Assembly: GCA_964575255.1 (NCBI GenBank)
Contig: CAZNPZ010000004.1
Coordinates: forward strand, 50,611-114,610
DNA length: 64,000 nucleotides
Direction: 5' to 3'
Origin: JAEZHK01 sp964575255
Lineage (GTDB): Bacteria > Bacillota > Clostridia > Christensenellales > Aristaeellaceae
Part shown: piece by piece, positions 11,120 to 20,100 of the stretch
How positions within the stretch are numbered: the stretch's first letter is position 1
Layout of the letters: every line of letters starts with the position of its first letter
Made by a program: the position numbers and the translations under genes
Notes under the pieces: generated by a model
Databases searched by the model: none
Seen by the model: the letters and a program-made list of their open reading frames with translations, nothing else
What the model was told of the DNA's origin: nothing

Positions 11120-12854
11120 CCTGCTCGCCTCCCCGATTCTGCGAAATGTACACTTCGCGGTAGACTTCGTTCCTTTCAAGGAGTTCCGCGTGGGTGCCAT
11201 AGTCCGTGATTCGGCCGCCCTCCATGAGCACGATCCCGTCCGCGTCCTCGATGGAGGCTACCCGCTGGGCGATGATGATCTTGGTGGTTTCCGGGATGAA
11301 CGAGCGGAAGCCCTTGCGGATCAACGCGTCGGTGCGGGTATCCACGGCGCTGGTCGAGTCGTCCAGAATCAGGATTTTGGGTTTTTTGAGTAGCGCCCGG
11401 GCGATGGACAGCCGCTGCTTCTGCCCGCCGGACACGTTGGCGCCGCCCTGCTCGATCCAGGTGTCGTAGCCTTTGGGGAAGCCCATGATAAAATCATGGG
11501 CCTGGGCAAGCTTGCAGGCGGCGATCATATCCTCGTCGGTCGCGTCCTTGTCGCCCCAGCGCAGGTTGTCCCGGATGGTTCCGGAGAATAGCTCGTTCTT
11601 TTGCAGCACCACCGCCACCTGGTCGCGCAGCCTGGCCAGGTCGTAATCCCTTACGTCCACCCCGCCCACGCGGACGACCCCCTCCGAAGCGTCGTACAGG
11701 CGCGGGATCAGCTGAATCAGCGTGGACTTTGACGAGCCCGTGCCGCCCAGAATGCCGACCGTCTGTCCAGATTTTATCTTTAGGTTAATGTCGGACAGCG
11801 CGAACCGCTCCGCCCGCTTGGAATACTTGAAGCTGACGCCCTCAAAGTCGATGGAGCCGTCCCTTACTTCCGTCACGGCGTTCTCCGGACTCTTCAGCGC
11901 CGGCTCCTCGTCCAGCACCTCGACGATGCGTCGGGCGGATTCTTCGGCAATGGTGATCGTCACGTAGACCATCGAAAGCATCATAAGCGACATGAGTATC
12001 TGAAAGCCATAGGTCAGCATCGCCGAAAACTGGCCAACGTCCAGCTCCAGCCCCGTGGAGCGGATGATGATCTCGGAACCGAATAGTAATATGATCACCA
12101 TGTTGGCGTACAGGCAGAACTGCATCAGCGGCGTGTTGAACGCGACGATGCGCTCCGCGTGGGTGAAGTCCACCCGGATGTCCTCCGCCGCCTGTCCAAA
12201 CTTGTCTTTTTCGAAGTCCTCCCGCACGAAGGATTTGACTGCCCGTATGGCGCGCACGTTTTCCGCGATGGATTCATTCAATTTGTCGTAGCGGCGGAAC
12301 ACGCGCTTGAAGGTGGGCATGGCTTTTCGGATGACCATGATGAGGCCGAACACCAGGATCGGCACCACCACCACGAACATCAACGCCAGCCTTCCGCCCA
12401 TGATCCAGGACATCACCATGGAGAACAGGAACATGAGCGGACCGCGCACCGCGACGCGGATGATCATCATAAAGGCGTTCTGCACATTAAAGATGTCCGT
12501 GGTCATGCGGGTGACCAGCGACGCGGATGAGAACTTGTCGATGTTTTCAAACGCGAAGCCCTGTACCCGGTAGAAAAGATCCCGACGGAGGTTTTTGCCA
12601 AATCCGCTGGACGCAGTGGCGCTGGTCGCTCCTGCCGCTGCGCCAAAGGCAAGCGACAGGCATGCCATCAGGAAAAGCAGGCCGCCATAGGTGGCTATAA
12701 CGGAAAACCCACAGTCCGCCTTGATCTCGTTGATGAGTTTTGCGATGATGAAGGGGATCAGGCACTCCATGACCACCTCCAATGCGATCAGAATGGGCGC
12801 CAGTATCGAGTCCTTCTTGTATTCTCGGATGCTTTTCGCAAGCTTTCTCAGCAT
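11112..12854 (-). CDS. ABC exporter subunit, degenerate ATPase half of a heterodimer
   Basis: Half-transporter of 580 residues with an N-terminal six-helix domain and a C-terminal ATPase. Walker A is GGTGSSKS and the signature is VSGGQ. Walker B reads ILILDDSTSAVD: aspartate replaces the catalytic glutamate, as in the non-consensus subunit of heterodimeric exporters. The partner carries the complementary LSQGQ substitution, so one composite ATP site should be intact and the other degenerate. The start ATG follows GGAGGAAGG. It sits directly downstream of the MarR gene. Confidence 0.88.
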   Translation of the reverse strand: MLRKLAKSIREYKKDSILAPILIALEVVMECLIPFIIAKLINEIKADCGFSVIATYGGLLFLMACLSLAFGAAAGATSATASSGFGKNLRRDLFYRVQGFAFENIDKFSSASLVTRMTTDIFNVQNAFMMIIRVAVRGPLMFLFSMVMSWIMGGRLALMFVVVVPILVFGLIMVIRKAMPTFKRVFRRYDKLNESIAENVRAIRAVKSFVREDFEKDKFGQAAEDIRVDFTHAERIVAFNTPLMQFCLYANMVIILLFGSEIIIRSTGLELDVGQFSAMLTYGFQILMSLMMLSMVYVTITIAEESARRIVEVLDEEPALKSPENAVTEVRDGSIDFEGVSFKYSKRAERFALSDINLKIKSGQTVGILGGTGSSKSTLIQLIPRLYDASEGVVRVGGVDVRDYDLARLRDQVAVVLQKNELFSGTIRDNLRWGDKDATDEDMIAACKLAQAHDFIMGFPKGYDTWIEQGGANVSGGQKQRLSIARALLKKPKILILDDSTSAVDTRTDALIRKGFRSFIPETTKIIIAQRVASIEDADGIVLMEGGRITDYGTHAELLERNEVYREVYISQNRGGEQVG

Positions 12855-12896
12855 GCCATGTCCTTCCTCCGCGTCGTTTTACGCGGACTGTCTCGT

Positions 12897-13397
12897 TTAT
12901 TCCCGCCAGGGCCGGGGCGGACAGTCCCCCGGCTCTGTGTGCCGGTCCTGCTGTACGCCCAGATTCTCCCGGATTCGGTCAATGTAATCGAACAGATTCT
13001 CAATTTCCTCGGGGCTGAATCCCCGGGCGATTTCCCGCTCAACGCCCTCCGCGTACTCGCGCATCTGCTTGGAAAGCTCCCACGCCTTCGGCAAAAGCGT
13101 CAGTTTTTTCAGCCGCGCATCCCTCGACACGCTTGTCCGCTGGATCAGTCCCTTGCGCTCCATCAGGTCAAGCACCTTTGACACCGTGGACCGCGTAATG
13201 CCAAAGGCCTCCTCCAGATCCCGCTGACAGACCTCGCGACCCGCCTGATCCTGCTCCACCAGGTAACCGATCACCCAGCGGTTGGTGCCGGTAATCCGCT
13301 CGAGTACCTCCCTGTCCGGACGGTCCCTGTCAAATCGGCGCATGATCAGATTGTCCAGCGAACGAATCGCCTTGCCTATGGACCTGTTCTTCTCCAA
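12897..13397 (-). CDS. MarR-family transcriptional regulator
   Basis: Small winged-helix regulator, about 166 residues. The recognition region includes VCQRDLEEAFGITRSTVSKVLDLM, followed by the wing segment with SRDARLKKLTL. I choose a TTG start at 13397 because GGGAGG lies 6 bases upstream; the ATG at 13403 would touch that site directly. It is the first gene of an operon with the two exporter subunits, the standard layout for a ligand-responsive repressor of its own exporter. Inducer unknown. Confidence 0.85.
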   Translation of the reverse strand: MEKNRSIGKAIRSLDNLIMRRFDRDRPDREVLERITGTNRWVIGYLVEQDQAGREVCQRDLEEAFGITRSTVSKVLDLMERKGLIQRTSVSRDARLKKLTLLPKAWELSKQMREYAEGVEREIARGFSPEEIENLFDYIDRIRENLGVQQDRHTEPGDCPPRPWRE

Positions 13398-13441
13398 GTG
13401 CATCCTCCCGCAGATTGTTGTATGTAAAACAAACATTTGCT

Positions 13442-13469
13442 ATTGTACCCCCAAAATTCCCGATGTCAA
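13442..13469 (-). promoter_or_regulatory. Promoter of the marR-exporter operon
   Basis: On the minus strand, TTGACA (13469-13464) and TACAAT (13447-13442) are separated by 16 bases. The imperfect inverted repeat just downstream, around 13412-13435 (TGTTGTATG and AAACAAACA), lies over the expected transcription start and is a candidate MarR operator. Confidence 0.6.
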
Positions 13470-13572
13470 GTATGTTAACAGGGAAATTACCCTTCAGCCT
13501 GGACTTCCCATTGTACGCGGCGGCAATAGGCGCAATATACGGAATCATCATTATACTGACAAATAGTGATTG

Positions 13573-13586
13573 TGGTCGCGCGACCA
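13573..13586. promoter_or_regulatory. Perfect 14-bp palindrome upstream of the GH42 operon promoter
   Basis: TGGTCGCGCGACCA, about 12 bases upstream of the -35 box at 13599. It is a candidate site for the LacI regulator encoded at the far end of this cluster or for another regulator. The upstream position would be unusual for simple repression. Confidence 0.35.
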
Positions 13587-13598
13587 TAAATACGATTG

Positions 13599-13627
13599 TT
13601 GATTGAGTCTCGCGCAGTAGTTATAAT
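13599..13627 (+). promoter_or_regulatory. Promoter of the sugar importer-GH42 operon
   Basis: TTGATT at 13599-13604 and TATAAT at 13622-13627 with a 17-base spacer, about 40 bases before the SBP start. Confidence 0.65.
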
Positions 13628-13668
13628 GATACCAACATTCACGATCAACATTTTTGAAGGAGGTTCCC

Positions 13669-14940
13669 ATGAAGAAGCCGTTTTGCATCTGTGCGTCAAT
13701 TTTGATTTGTATGTCTCTGCTTCTGGGCGCGGTAAGCGCAAGCGCCGAATCTCTGTCCATGATGATGAACGCTTCCGCGTCCGAATCCCAGCGTGCCGGT
13801 TACGAGAAGATCATCCAGAGTTTCAATGAGACCAATGAATTCGGCGTGACGGTCGAACCCGTTTTCTACAGTAATTCTGACTACAAGACCGCTCTTTCGA
13901 CCATGATGGCTTCCGACTCCGAGCCGGACATCATCTTTACTTGGGAGCTTGGCTATCTGGGCAACTTTGTGAACGGCGGAAAAATCATCAGCCTCCAGTC
14001 CTATCTGGACGCGGACGAAGCCTGGAAGTCCACTTTTAACGGCGGCGTGCTGGATCTGCTGGCCTACAACGGTGAGGTTTACGGCATTCCGACCCAGCAG
14101 ACCATGGGCATCATGTATTACAACAAGAGAATCTTCGAGGAGAACGGCCTTTCCGTGCCCACCACCTACGATGAGTTCCTGAATGTCTGCAAGACGCTCA
14201 AGGACAATGGCGTAACGCCCATCGCCTTGGCATCCACCGCTTCCGACGCTTGGCTGGTTTCCCAGTACATTCAAGAGCTGAGCAACGGTATCGGCGGTTA
14301 CAAGCTGTTCACTTCTCTGAATGACGGTACCGGTGTGTGGAACGATCCCGCCTTTGTCGAAGCTGCGAAGCTGTTCAAGGCGGAGGTAGAAGCCGGCTAC
14401 TATGAGGACGGCTTCACCGGTGTCACCGGCGACGAAGCGAGGGAGCTCTTCCGCATGGGTCTGACCGCGATGTATTTCAATGGCGCATGGGAGATTTCTT
14501 CAATCGCCGATCCCGCCGCCTGCCCGGAGGCCGCTAACATCGGCGCGTTCGTGGTTCCGAAGATCAATCCTGAAAACACCGGCGTTACCCTTGGTTCCGT
14601 CGATACGTCCTTCGCGGTGACCACCAACTGCAAGAATCCGGATGCGGCCGTCGCCTTCATCAAATACTGGACGAACGAAGAGAACGCCACCATGCTGGCC
14701 TACGATTATGGCCGTATCCCCTGCACCAACTGGGCGCTGGATACGAGCAAGCTCTCTTCGCTCCTGGCGGAATGCACGTCCCTGATGACGCAGCAGAAGA
14801 ACATGACCCCGTGGTATGACCGCGTAGATGCTGACCTCGGTAATGAGTTCAACAATCAGGCCGTCGCGATCGCTAATGGGGATGATCCCCAAGCGTGCTT
14901 CGATGCCCTTCAGGCCTATGCCGAAACCAGAGCGAAGTAA
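13669..14940 (+). CDS. Sugar ABC transporter substrate-binding protein (MalE-like)
   Basis: Extracellular carbohydrate-binding protein of the family 1 SBP type, 423 residues. Signal peptide MKKPFCICASILI then a core ending in SASA-E near residue 27; no lipobox. The body has the usual MalE-like layout, including the FTWELGYLGNF segment and GIPTQQTMGIMYYNKRIF near residue 145. The start at 13669 follows GAAGGAGG; an in-frame ATG at 13654 has no ribosome site. It is followed by two permeases and a GH42 enzyme, which suggests galactosides as the ligand. No ATPase gene is present, so a shared MsmX-type ATPase elsewhere is expected. Confidence 0.88.
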   Translation: MKKPFCICASILICMSLLLGAVSASAESLSMMMNASASESQRAGYEKIIQSFNETNEFGVTVEPVFYSNSDYKTALSTMMASDSEPDIIFTWELGYLGNFVNGGKIISLQSYLDADEAWKSTFNGGVLDLLAYNGEVYGIPTQQTMGIMYYNKRIFEENGLSVPTTYDEFLNVCKTLKDNGVTPIALASTASDAWLVSQYIQELSNGIGGYKLFTSLNDGTGVWNDPAFVEAAKLFKAEVEAGYYEDGFTGVTGDEARELFRMGLTAMYFNGAWEISSIADPAACPEAANIGAFVVPKINPENTGVTLGSVDTSFAVTTNCKNPDAAVAFIKYWTNEENATMLAYDYGRIPCTNWALDTSKLSSLLAECTSLMTQQKNMTPWYDRVDADLGNEFNNQAVAIANGDDPQACFDALQAYAETRAK

Positions 14941-14961
14941 GCCCCGCATCCTGTAATGACC

Positions 14962-14996
14962 GGAGCCTTCCTCCCGCGGGAGGTGGGCTCCTTTTA
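14962..14996 (+). terminator. Stem-loop with U-tract after the SBP gene
   Basis: GGAGCC at 14962-14967 pairs with GGCTCC at 14986-14991, enclosing a second perfect CCTCCC/GGGAGG stem; TTTTAT follows. It is a plausible partial terminator that makes SBP message exceed permease message. Confidence 0.65.
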
Positions 14997-15009
14997 TAGA
15001 GGTTTTCAT

Positions 15010-15882
15010 ATGAATGAAGTAATGGGAAACAAGAAGGCCATCGCCGTTTTCGTGCTTCCGGCTCTGCTGATCTACACGGTTTTTGCGCTGTTCCCGATTG
15101 TGTATAACATTTATCTTTCTTTTTTTGATACCAATCTAATGAATGTCAACACATTCGTCGGCATGAAAAACTATGTGGATCTGTTTCACGATGGCACCTT
15201 TCTGATGGCGTTGAAGAACAACATCATCATGGTGATCGGCTCCCTGATCGCCCATATGCCTCTGGCTATGTTCTTTGCCAATGCCATTTTCAAAAAGATC
15301 AGGGGTTCGTCCTTCTTCCAGACGGTGTTTTTTCTGCCGTGCGTCATCTGCGGCGTAGCCGTCGGCCTGACCTGGACGTTTATCTACAACGGAAATTACG
15401 GTTTGCTCAACGCGTTTCTGAAGTTGATTCATCTGGGGAGCTTCACACAGGTCTGGCTGGCGAACAAGGATATCGCGATCATCATGATTATCATCGTGGT
15501 CATGTGGCAGTACGTCGGGTATCACATGATTATCCAGCTCGCTGCCATGCGCAATATCAGCGCCGATCTTTTCGAGGCGGCGGAGATTGACGGCGCGACC
15601 CAGTGGCAGCAGTTCAAAAGCATCACGTTCCCCTCGATCAAGCCGATTCTCGCCATCGACGCGGTATTGATTATCACCGGTTCCCTGAAATACTACGATC
15701 TGATCGCGGTCATGACAGCGGGCGGGCCAAACCATGCGACGGAAGTCATGTCCACCTACATGTTCTATTCGGCGTTCAATATCCTGCGGTACGGGTATTC
15801 CTCCGCCATCGGCGTGATTCTGCTGATATTGTGTATGCTTTCTGTCAAGCTGTCCAATGTCGTGTTCAAATCCGAGGAATGA
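15010..15882 (+). CDS. Sugar ABC transporter permease, MalF type
   Basis: Integral membrane protein of 290 residues with six predicted helices. The first helix lies at residues 11-32 and the EAA loop (FEAAEIDGATQWQQF) near 190-205. The start ATG at 15010 follows AGAGG; an in-frame ATG at 14956 lies in the terminator region and would add a non-hydrophobic tail. It pairs with the next permease, 10 bases downstream. Confidence 0.88.
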   Translation: MNEVMGNKKAIAVFVLPALLIYTVFALFPIVYNIYLSFFDTNLMNVNTFVGMKNYVDLFHDGTFLMALKNNIIMVIGSLIAHMPLAMFFANAIFKKIRGSSFFQTVFFLPCVICGVAVGLTWTFIYNGNYGLLNAFLKLIHLGSFTQVWLANKDIAIIMIIIVVMWQYVGYHMIIQLAAMRNISADLFEAAEIDGATQWQQFKSITFPSIKPILAIDAVLIITGSLKYYDLIAVMTAGGPNHATEVMSTYMFYSAFNILRYGYSSAIGVILLILCMLSVKLSNVVFKSEE

Positions 15883-15892
15883 GGTGGGGCAA

Positions 15893-16729
15893 ATGAAGAA
15901 AAGCGGATCAGAAATCGTCTGGCTGGTCATCAAATACATCGCGATGATACTCTTCTCCATCTCCTGCCTGTATCCGATCTATTGGCTGGTGCTTTCCTCC
16001 TTCAAGACAAATCAGGAGCTGTACATGAACGCCTGGGGATTGCCCAAGACCTTTAACTTCGTCAATTACAATGACGCGATCGTCACGGGAGGCATATTGA
16101 GGTATTTCGGAAACTCAGCCATCATCGCGGTATCCGTCGTTATGATCACCTCGATTCTGGCGACCATGGCCTCTTACGCCATCACAAGAATGGACTGGAA
16201 GCTCTCTAAATTTGTCTATACGCTGTTTCTGATGGGCATGATGGTTCCGATCTACGGCCTGATTATCCCGCTGTTTTCCGCCTTCAAGAAAATGGGGATT
16301 ATCAACACCCGGATCGCGGTCATCATTCCGCAGATCGCGCTGGGCTTTCCGATGTCGATTTTTATCATCTGCGGTTTCATGCGCTCCATACCCAGAGAGC
16401 TGGAAGAAGCGTCCGTCATTGACGGATGCACGGTTTTCCAGTGCTTCGGAAGTGTCATTCTGCCGATTGCCCGCTCATCCATCGTGACCGTGATGGTCGT
16501 GCAGTTCATCAATGTCTGGAACGACCTGCTGCTCCCGAGGATATTCCTGACCGATCAGGCAAAAATGACGCTGCCCGTAGGACTAACGAACTTCAAATCA
16601 CAATACTCCACCAATTATGTGGGCATGATCGCTGCCGTGATTCTTACGATCATTCCCAGCATCATCGTCTATATGGCGCTCCACAGGCAAATCATGGAAG
16701 GTATGGTCGCCGGGGCAGTGAAAGGATAG
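15893..16729 (+). CDS. Sugar ABC transporter permease, MalG type
   Basis: Integral membrane protein of 278 residues. The first helix (WLVIKYIAMILFSISCLYPI) and the SSFKTNQELY segment after it are typical MalG features; the EAA loop EEASVIDGCTVFQCF is near residue 170. The start at 15893 follows GAGGTGGGG. It ends with GAVKG, the usual MalG C-terminus, and abuts the GH42 gene. Confidence 0.88.
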   Translation: MKKSGSEIVWLVIKYIAMILFSISCLYPIYWLVLSSFKTNQELYMNAWGLPKTFNFVNYNDAIVTGGILRYFGNSAIIAVSVVMITSILATMASYAITRMDWKLSKFVYTLFLMGMMVPIYGLIIPLFSAFKKMGIINTRIAVIIPQIALGFPMSIFIICGFMRSIPRELEEASVIDGCTVFQCFGSVILPIARSSIVTVMVVQFINVWNDLLLPRIFLTDQAKMTLPVGLTNFKSQYSTNYVGMIAAVILTIIPSIIVYMALHRQIMEGMVAGAVKG

Positions 16730-16738
16730 GTGAACAAC

Positions 16739-18793
16739 ATGAGAAAAGAACAAAGCTATTATTGGAATCAATTGAACCTTGGCACGTGCTATTATCCGGA
16801 GCACTGGGACAGGAGCCTGTGGCGGGAGGACCTTGAGCGGATGCTTTCCGTCGGCATTCAGACGATTCGCATCGGCGAATTTGCCTGGAGCAAGGTAGAA
16901 CCGCGCGAAGGGGAATTCACCTATGCTTTTTTTGACGACTTTCTGGAAGTGGCAGCTTCGGCAGGCATGAAAGTAATCTTCGGCACTCCTTCCGCCACGC
17001 CGCCCGCATGGTTGACGGAAAAATACCCGGAGGTGCTCAATGCCCGACTGGACGGTGTGCTGTATCGCCACGGTATGCGCCGCCACTACAACTACAGCTC
17101 ACCGAAATATCAGGAACTGGTTTCCCGAATCGTGGAAAAAATCGGCGCGCATTATGGCAGCAATCCCGCGATCATCGGCTGGCAGATCGACAACGAGATC
17201 AACTGTGAAACCGAGGAGTTTTACTCCGAAAGCGATACGCTGGCTTTCCGCCGTTTCCTGAAGGAGAAATATAAGAATCTGGACGCGCTGAACCGGGCGT
17301 GGGGCACGGTGTTCTGGAATCAGACGTACACGGCATGGGATGAGATTCACGTTCCCCGCCCAACCATTCACAACAGCACCAACCCGCATGAGTGTCTGGA
17401 TTATGTCCGCTTTGTATCAGACAGCGCGATCCGCTGGTGCAAAATGCAAAGCGACATCCTTCGCAAATACGTAAAGCCGGGCGATTTTATCACCACCAAT
17501 GGCATGTTTGGCAGTCTGGATAACCACCGGATGATGGATGAAGCGCTGGACGTCTATACCTATGACTCCTATCCCAATTTCGCGTACTGTCTGGGCGAGG
17601 ATCCCAAAGGCAGTACCGGGCTGAATGACAGGGAATGGAGCGCGAAACTGACAGAGGTTCGCTCCATATGCACCCGCTTCGGAATTATGGAGCAACAGTC
17701 AGGTGCCAACGGATGGAACACCCGAATGGAAGCGCCCGCCCCGAAGCCGGGACAAGTCAAGCTGTGGGTCATGCAGAGCATTGCCCACGGAGCCGATTAT
17801 ATCAGCTTTTTCCGGTGGCGCACCGTCACACAGGGAACCGAAATCTACTGGCACGGCATCCTCGACTATGATAATCGAGACAATCGAAAGCTGATGGAGA
17901 TTCAGGACATCTACAAGCGGATCAACGCAATCGTTCAAACGACCGGCGCGTCGTATCGGGCGAAGGTGGGGTTGCTTCGGGATTATGACAACATCTGGGA
18001 TGCGCAGGTGGATCACTGGCACAGACGTTTGGCCAAGCCCAGTGAGCATGAAATCTTTTATGCGTGTCAGGTCAGCCATACGCCGCTGGATTACGTCATG
18101 CTCACGAAGGATACCGAGCCTGCGGAACTGGCCAAATACGACGTCCTGTTTTATCCCCATGCCCTGATTCTTACCCAGGAGATCACAGATCTTTTGAAAG
18201 CGTATGTGGAACAGGGCGGAACGCTGATCCTCGGCGCCAGAACCGGTATGAAGGATTTGACGGGGCAATGCGTCATGACGCCCATGCCTGGTCTGCTCTC
18301 TCCCATCACCGGCAGCGACGTAGCGGAATTTACCTTGATTGGCCCTGCAGATGACCCGCAGTCGATGGACTGGGACGGCAACAAGGTGCCCACCGGGCTT
18401 TTCAGCGATATTTTGCATGTGCGCGGAGAAAACGCCAAGATCCTCGCCGCATATGAGGCGGATTATTACAAAGGGCGCATCGCTCTGGTGGAAAACCCCT
18501 GCAGAAAAGGCCGCGTGCTCCATTTCGGCGGAACCTTTACCCGGGAGAACGTCCGAGAGTTTCTGGAGTATACAAAGGCGATTTCACCTTACAAAGAGGT
18601 GATCGAGCTGTCCCCAGAGTGTGAACTGGCCGTAAAGGAAAAGGATGGTATCGCGTACTATTTTATCCTGAACTTCGCAGCGCGGGACAGCGCCATCGAA
18701 CTGATACAATCCATGGTGGATATGGATACGCAGCAGGCGACAGTCGGCAAAATCTCCCTTGCCCCGTATGAAACAAAAGTTTACCGGAAGTAA
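16739..18793 (+). CDS. Beta-galactosidase, GH42 family
   Basis: Cytoplasmic glycosidase of 684 residues that hydrolyses beta-galactosides taken up by the adjacent importer. The N-terminal TIM barrel opens with NLGTCYYPEHW and RIGEFAWSKVEP, both GH42 hallmarks. The proposed acid/base glutamate lies in WQIDNEINCE and the nucleophile in IMEQQSG. The trimerisation domain and the C-terminal beta domain complete the usual length. The ATG at 16739 has AGGTG 6 bases upstream; a GTG at 16730 is a possible alternative. No signal peptide is present, so the substrate must be imported. Confidence 0.92.
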   Translation: MRKEQSYYWNQLNLGTCYYPEHWDRSLWREDLERMLSVGIQTIRIGEFAWSKVEPREGEFTYAFFDDFLEVAASAGMKVIFGTPSATPPAWLTEKYPEVLNARLDGVLYRHGMRRHYNYSSPKYQELVSRIVEKIGAHYGSNPAIIGWQIDNEINCETEEFYSESDTLAFRRFLKEKYKNLDALNRAWGTVFWNQTYTAWDEIHVPRPTIHNSTNPHECLDYVRFVSDSAIRWCKMQSDILRKYVKPGDFITTNGMFGSLDNHRMMDEALDVYTYDSYPNFAYCLGEDPKGSTGLNDREWSAKLTEVRSICTRFGIMEQQSGANGWNTRMEAPAPKPGQVKLWVMQSIAHGADYISFFRWRTVTQGTEIYWHGILDYDNRDNRKLMEIQDIYKRINAIVQTTGASYRAKVGLLRDYDNIWDAQVDHWHRRLAKPSEHEIFYACQVSHTPLDYVMLTKDTEPAELAKYDVLFYPHALILTQEITDLLKAYVEQGGTLILGARTGMKDLTGQCVMTPMPGLLSPITGSDVAEFTLIGPADDPQSMDWDGNKVPTGLFSDILHVRGENAKILAAYEADYYKGRIALVENPCRKGRVLHFGGTFTRENVREFLEYTKAISPYKEVIELSPECELAVKEKDGIAYYFILNFAARDSAIELIQSMVDMDTQQATVGKISLAPYETKVYRK

Positions 18794-18800
18794 GACCCAA

Positions 18801-18838
18801 AGGGGCTGCGGATCAACGCCGTTTGATCCGCAGCCCCT
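18801..18838. terminator. Bidirectional terminator between GH42 and lacI genes
   Basis: A perfect 16-bp stem (AGGGGCTGCGGATCAA with its complement) and a 6-base loop between two convergent genes. Confidence 0.75.
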
Positions 18839-18842
18839 CTGT

Positions 18843-19937
18843 TTACAGATGCCTGACGCTTTCACCCTCCAGTACATAGCTGGGGATTCGACTCACATAG
18901 TGGTATTCTTCTCCGGAAATGATCCGAATCAGCTGATCGGCAAGCATAGCCCCCATGTTCATGGGCTCACAGGTCACGCTGGAGAGCCTTGGCGAAGTCT
19001 GCGGCAGACGATAGCAGCCGTCAAAGCTGACCAGTGAAATATCCTGCGGAACGCGAATCCCGGAATGGAGCAACCCCTGCAGCACGCCAGAGCCCATTTC
19101 ATCGTTAAAACAAATGATTGCGGTCGCATCCAGCTTCCTTTCCAGAAAAACCTTTGCCGCAAGCAGACCATACTCAAAAAAGTCTTCCTCTTCTTGCGCG
19201 AGCACGCGTTCCTCTACGGTTCCCAACATATTCTTCTCCGGCAGTTCATTCAGATCGATGCTGTTAATGCCCAAGTGAAAGAGCGGAAGTCTGTCACCCA
19301 GTTCTTCCCGCATCAGGTAATGCCATGCAATGGTTCTGGGGTCCGATGCCTTATACAAATCGGAACAGGCATAGGCGATTTTCTTATGACCCTTTTCTCG
19401 AAGATAAACGATCGCCGTCTCCATGCCTTTATACAAGTCCCATTCCACAATGGGCATTGCCCTGGACATGGGATAGCGGTTTCCAAATCCCGCGCTGACG
19501 GCAGGCAGATAATAGTTTTTTCCGCACCGCTGATCATAAACGTAGGCGGCGTAATCGTTTGAAAGAATGATTCCGTCTATCAGCATTTCCCGAAACAGGG
19601 TGAAATCCAGTTTCCCGTTCAGGAGGATCATATATCCCCGCTCTTCCGCCACGCTCAGCATACCATAATAAAGATCAATATTGAAGGAGTTGTGCAGATC
19701 CTTACAGACAAACATGATCTGTCTCGTCCTTCTCTGCTGAAGCGTCATGGCGATCGGGTTGGGTGTATAATGCAACTGTTCCGCGAGCGAAAGGATTTTA
19801 CTTCTGGTTTCCTTTTTTACATACCCGCTGTTGTTGAGCGCTCTGGAAACGACCGATATCGACACACCCAGCATATCGGCAATATCCTTCCGTGTCACCC
19901 GCTTATGTGAGGGAAGATGATTTGTCTGATGATCCAT
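18843..19937 (-). CDS. LacI-family transcriptional regulator
   Basis: DNA-binding repressor of 364 residues. The N-terminal helix-turn-helix is TRKDIADMLGVSISVVSRAL, with the hinge near YTPNPIAMTLQ. The rest is a periplasmic-binding-protein-like sugar sensor. It is convergent with the importer-GH42 operon and most likely controls it. The start is uncertain: I prefer ATG 19937 with AAGGTG upstream; a GTG at 19952 would add five residues. A TATAAT (minus strand, 20053-20048) upstream may be its -10 box. Confidence 0.85.
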   Translation of the reverse strand: MDHQTNHLPSHKRVTRKDIADMLGVSISVVSRALNNSGYVKKETRSKILSLAEQLHYTPNPIAMTLQQRRTRQIMFVCKDLHNSFNIDLYYGMLSVAEERGYMILLNGKLDFTLFREMLIDGIILSNDYAAYVYDQRCGKNYYLPAVSAGFGNRYPMSRAMPIVEWDLYKGMETAIVYLREKGHKKIAYACSDLYKASDPRTIAWHYLMREELGDRLPLFHLGINSIDLNELPEKNMLGTVEERVLAQEEEDFFEYGLLAAKVFLERKLDATAIICFNDEMGSGVLQGLLHSGIRVPQDISLVSFDGCYRLPQTSPRLSSVTCEPMNMGAMLADQLIRIISGEEYHYVSRIPSYVLEGESVRHL

Positions 19938-20100
19938 ACTTTCTGTTATCACCTTTTTCAGGGGTTGGGCTTCCTTCCTTGATCCCCTCCGACAGGTCCT
20001 TGTTTACTTCAGCCACGTTCGACCAACTGCATATTCTGACTGATAGAATTATAACACAAAACAGAAAGTATAGGAACTGCCGACCCAGGGTGCCGGATAA

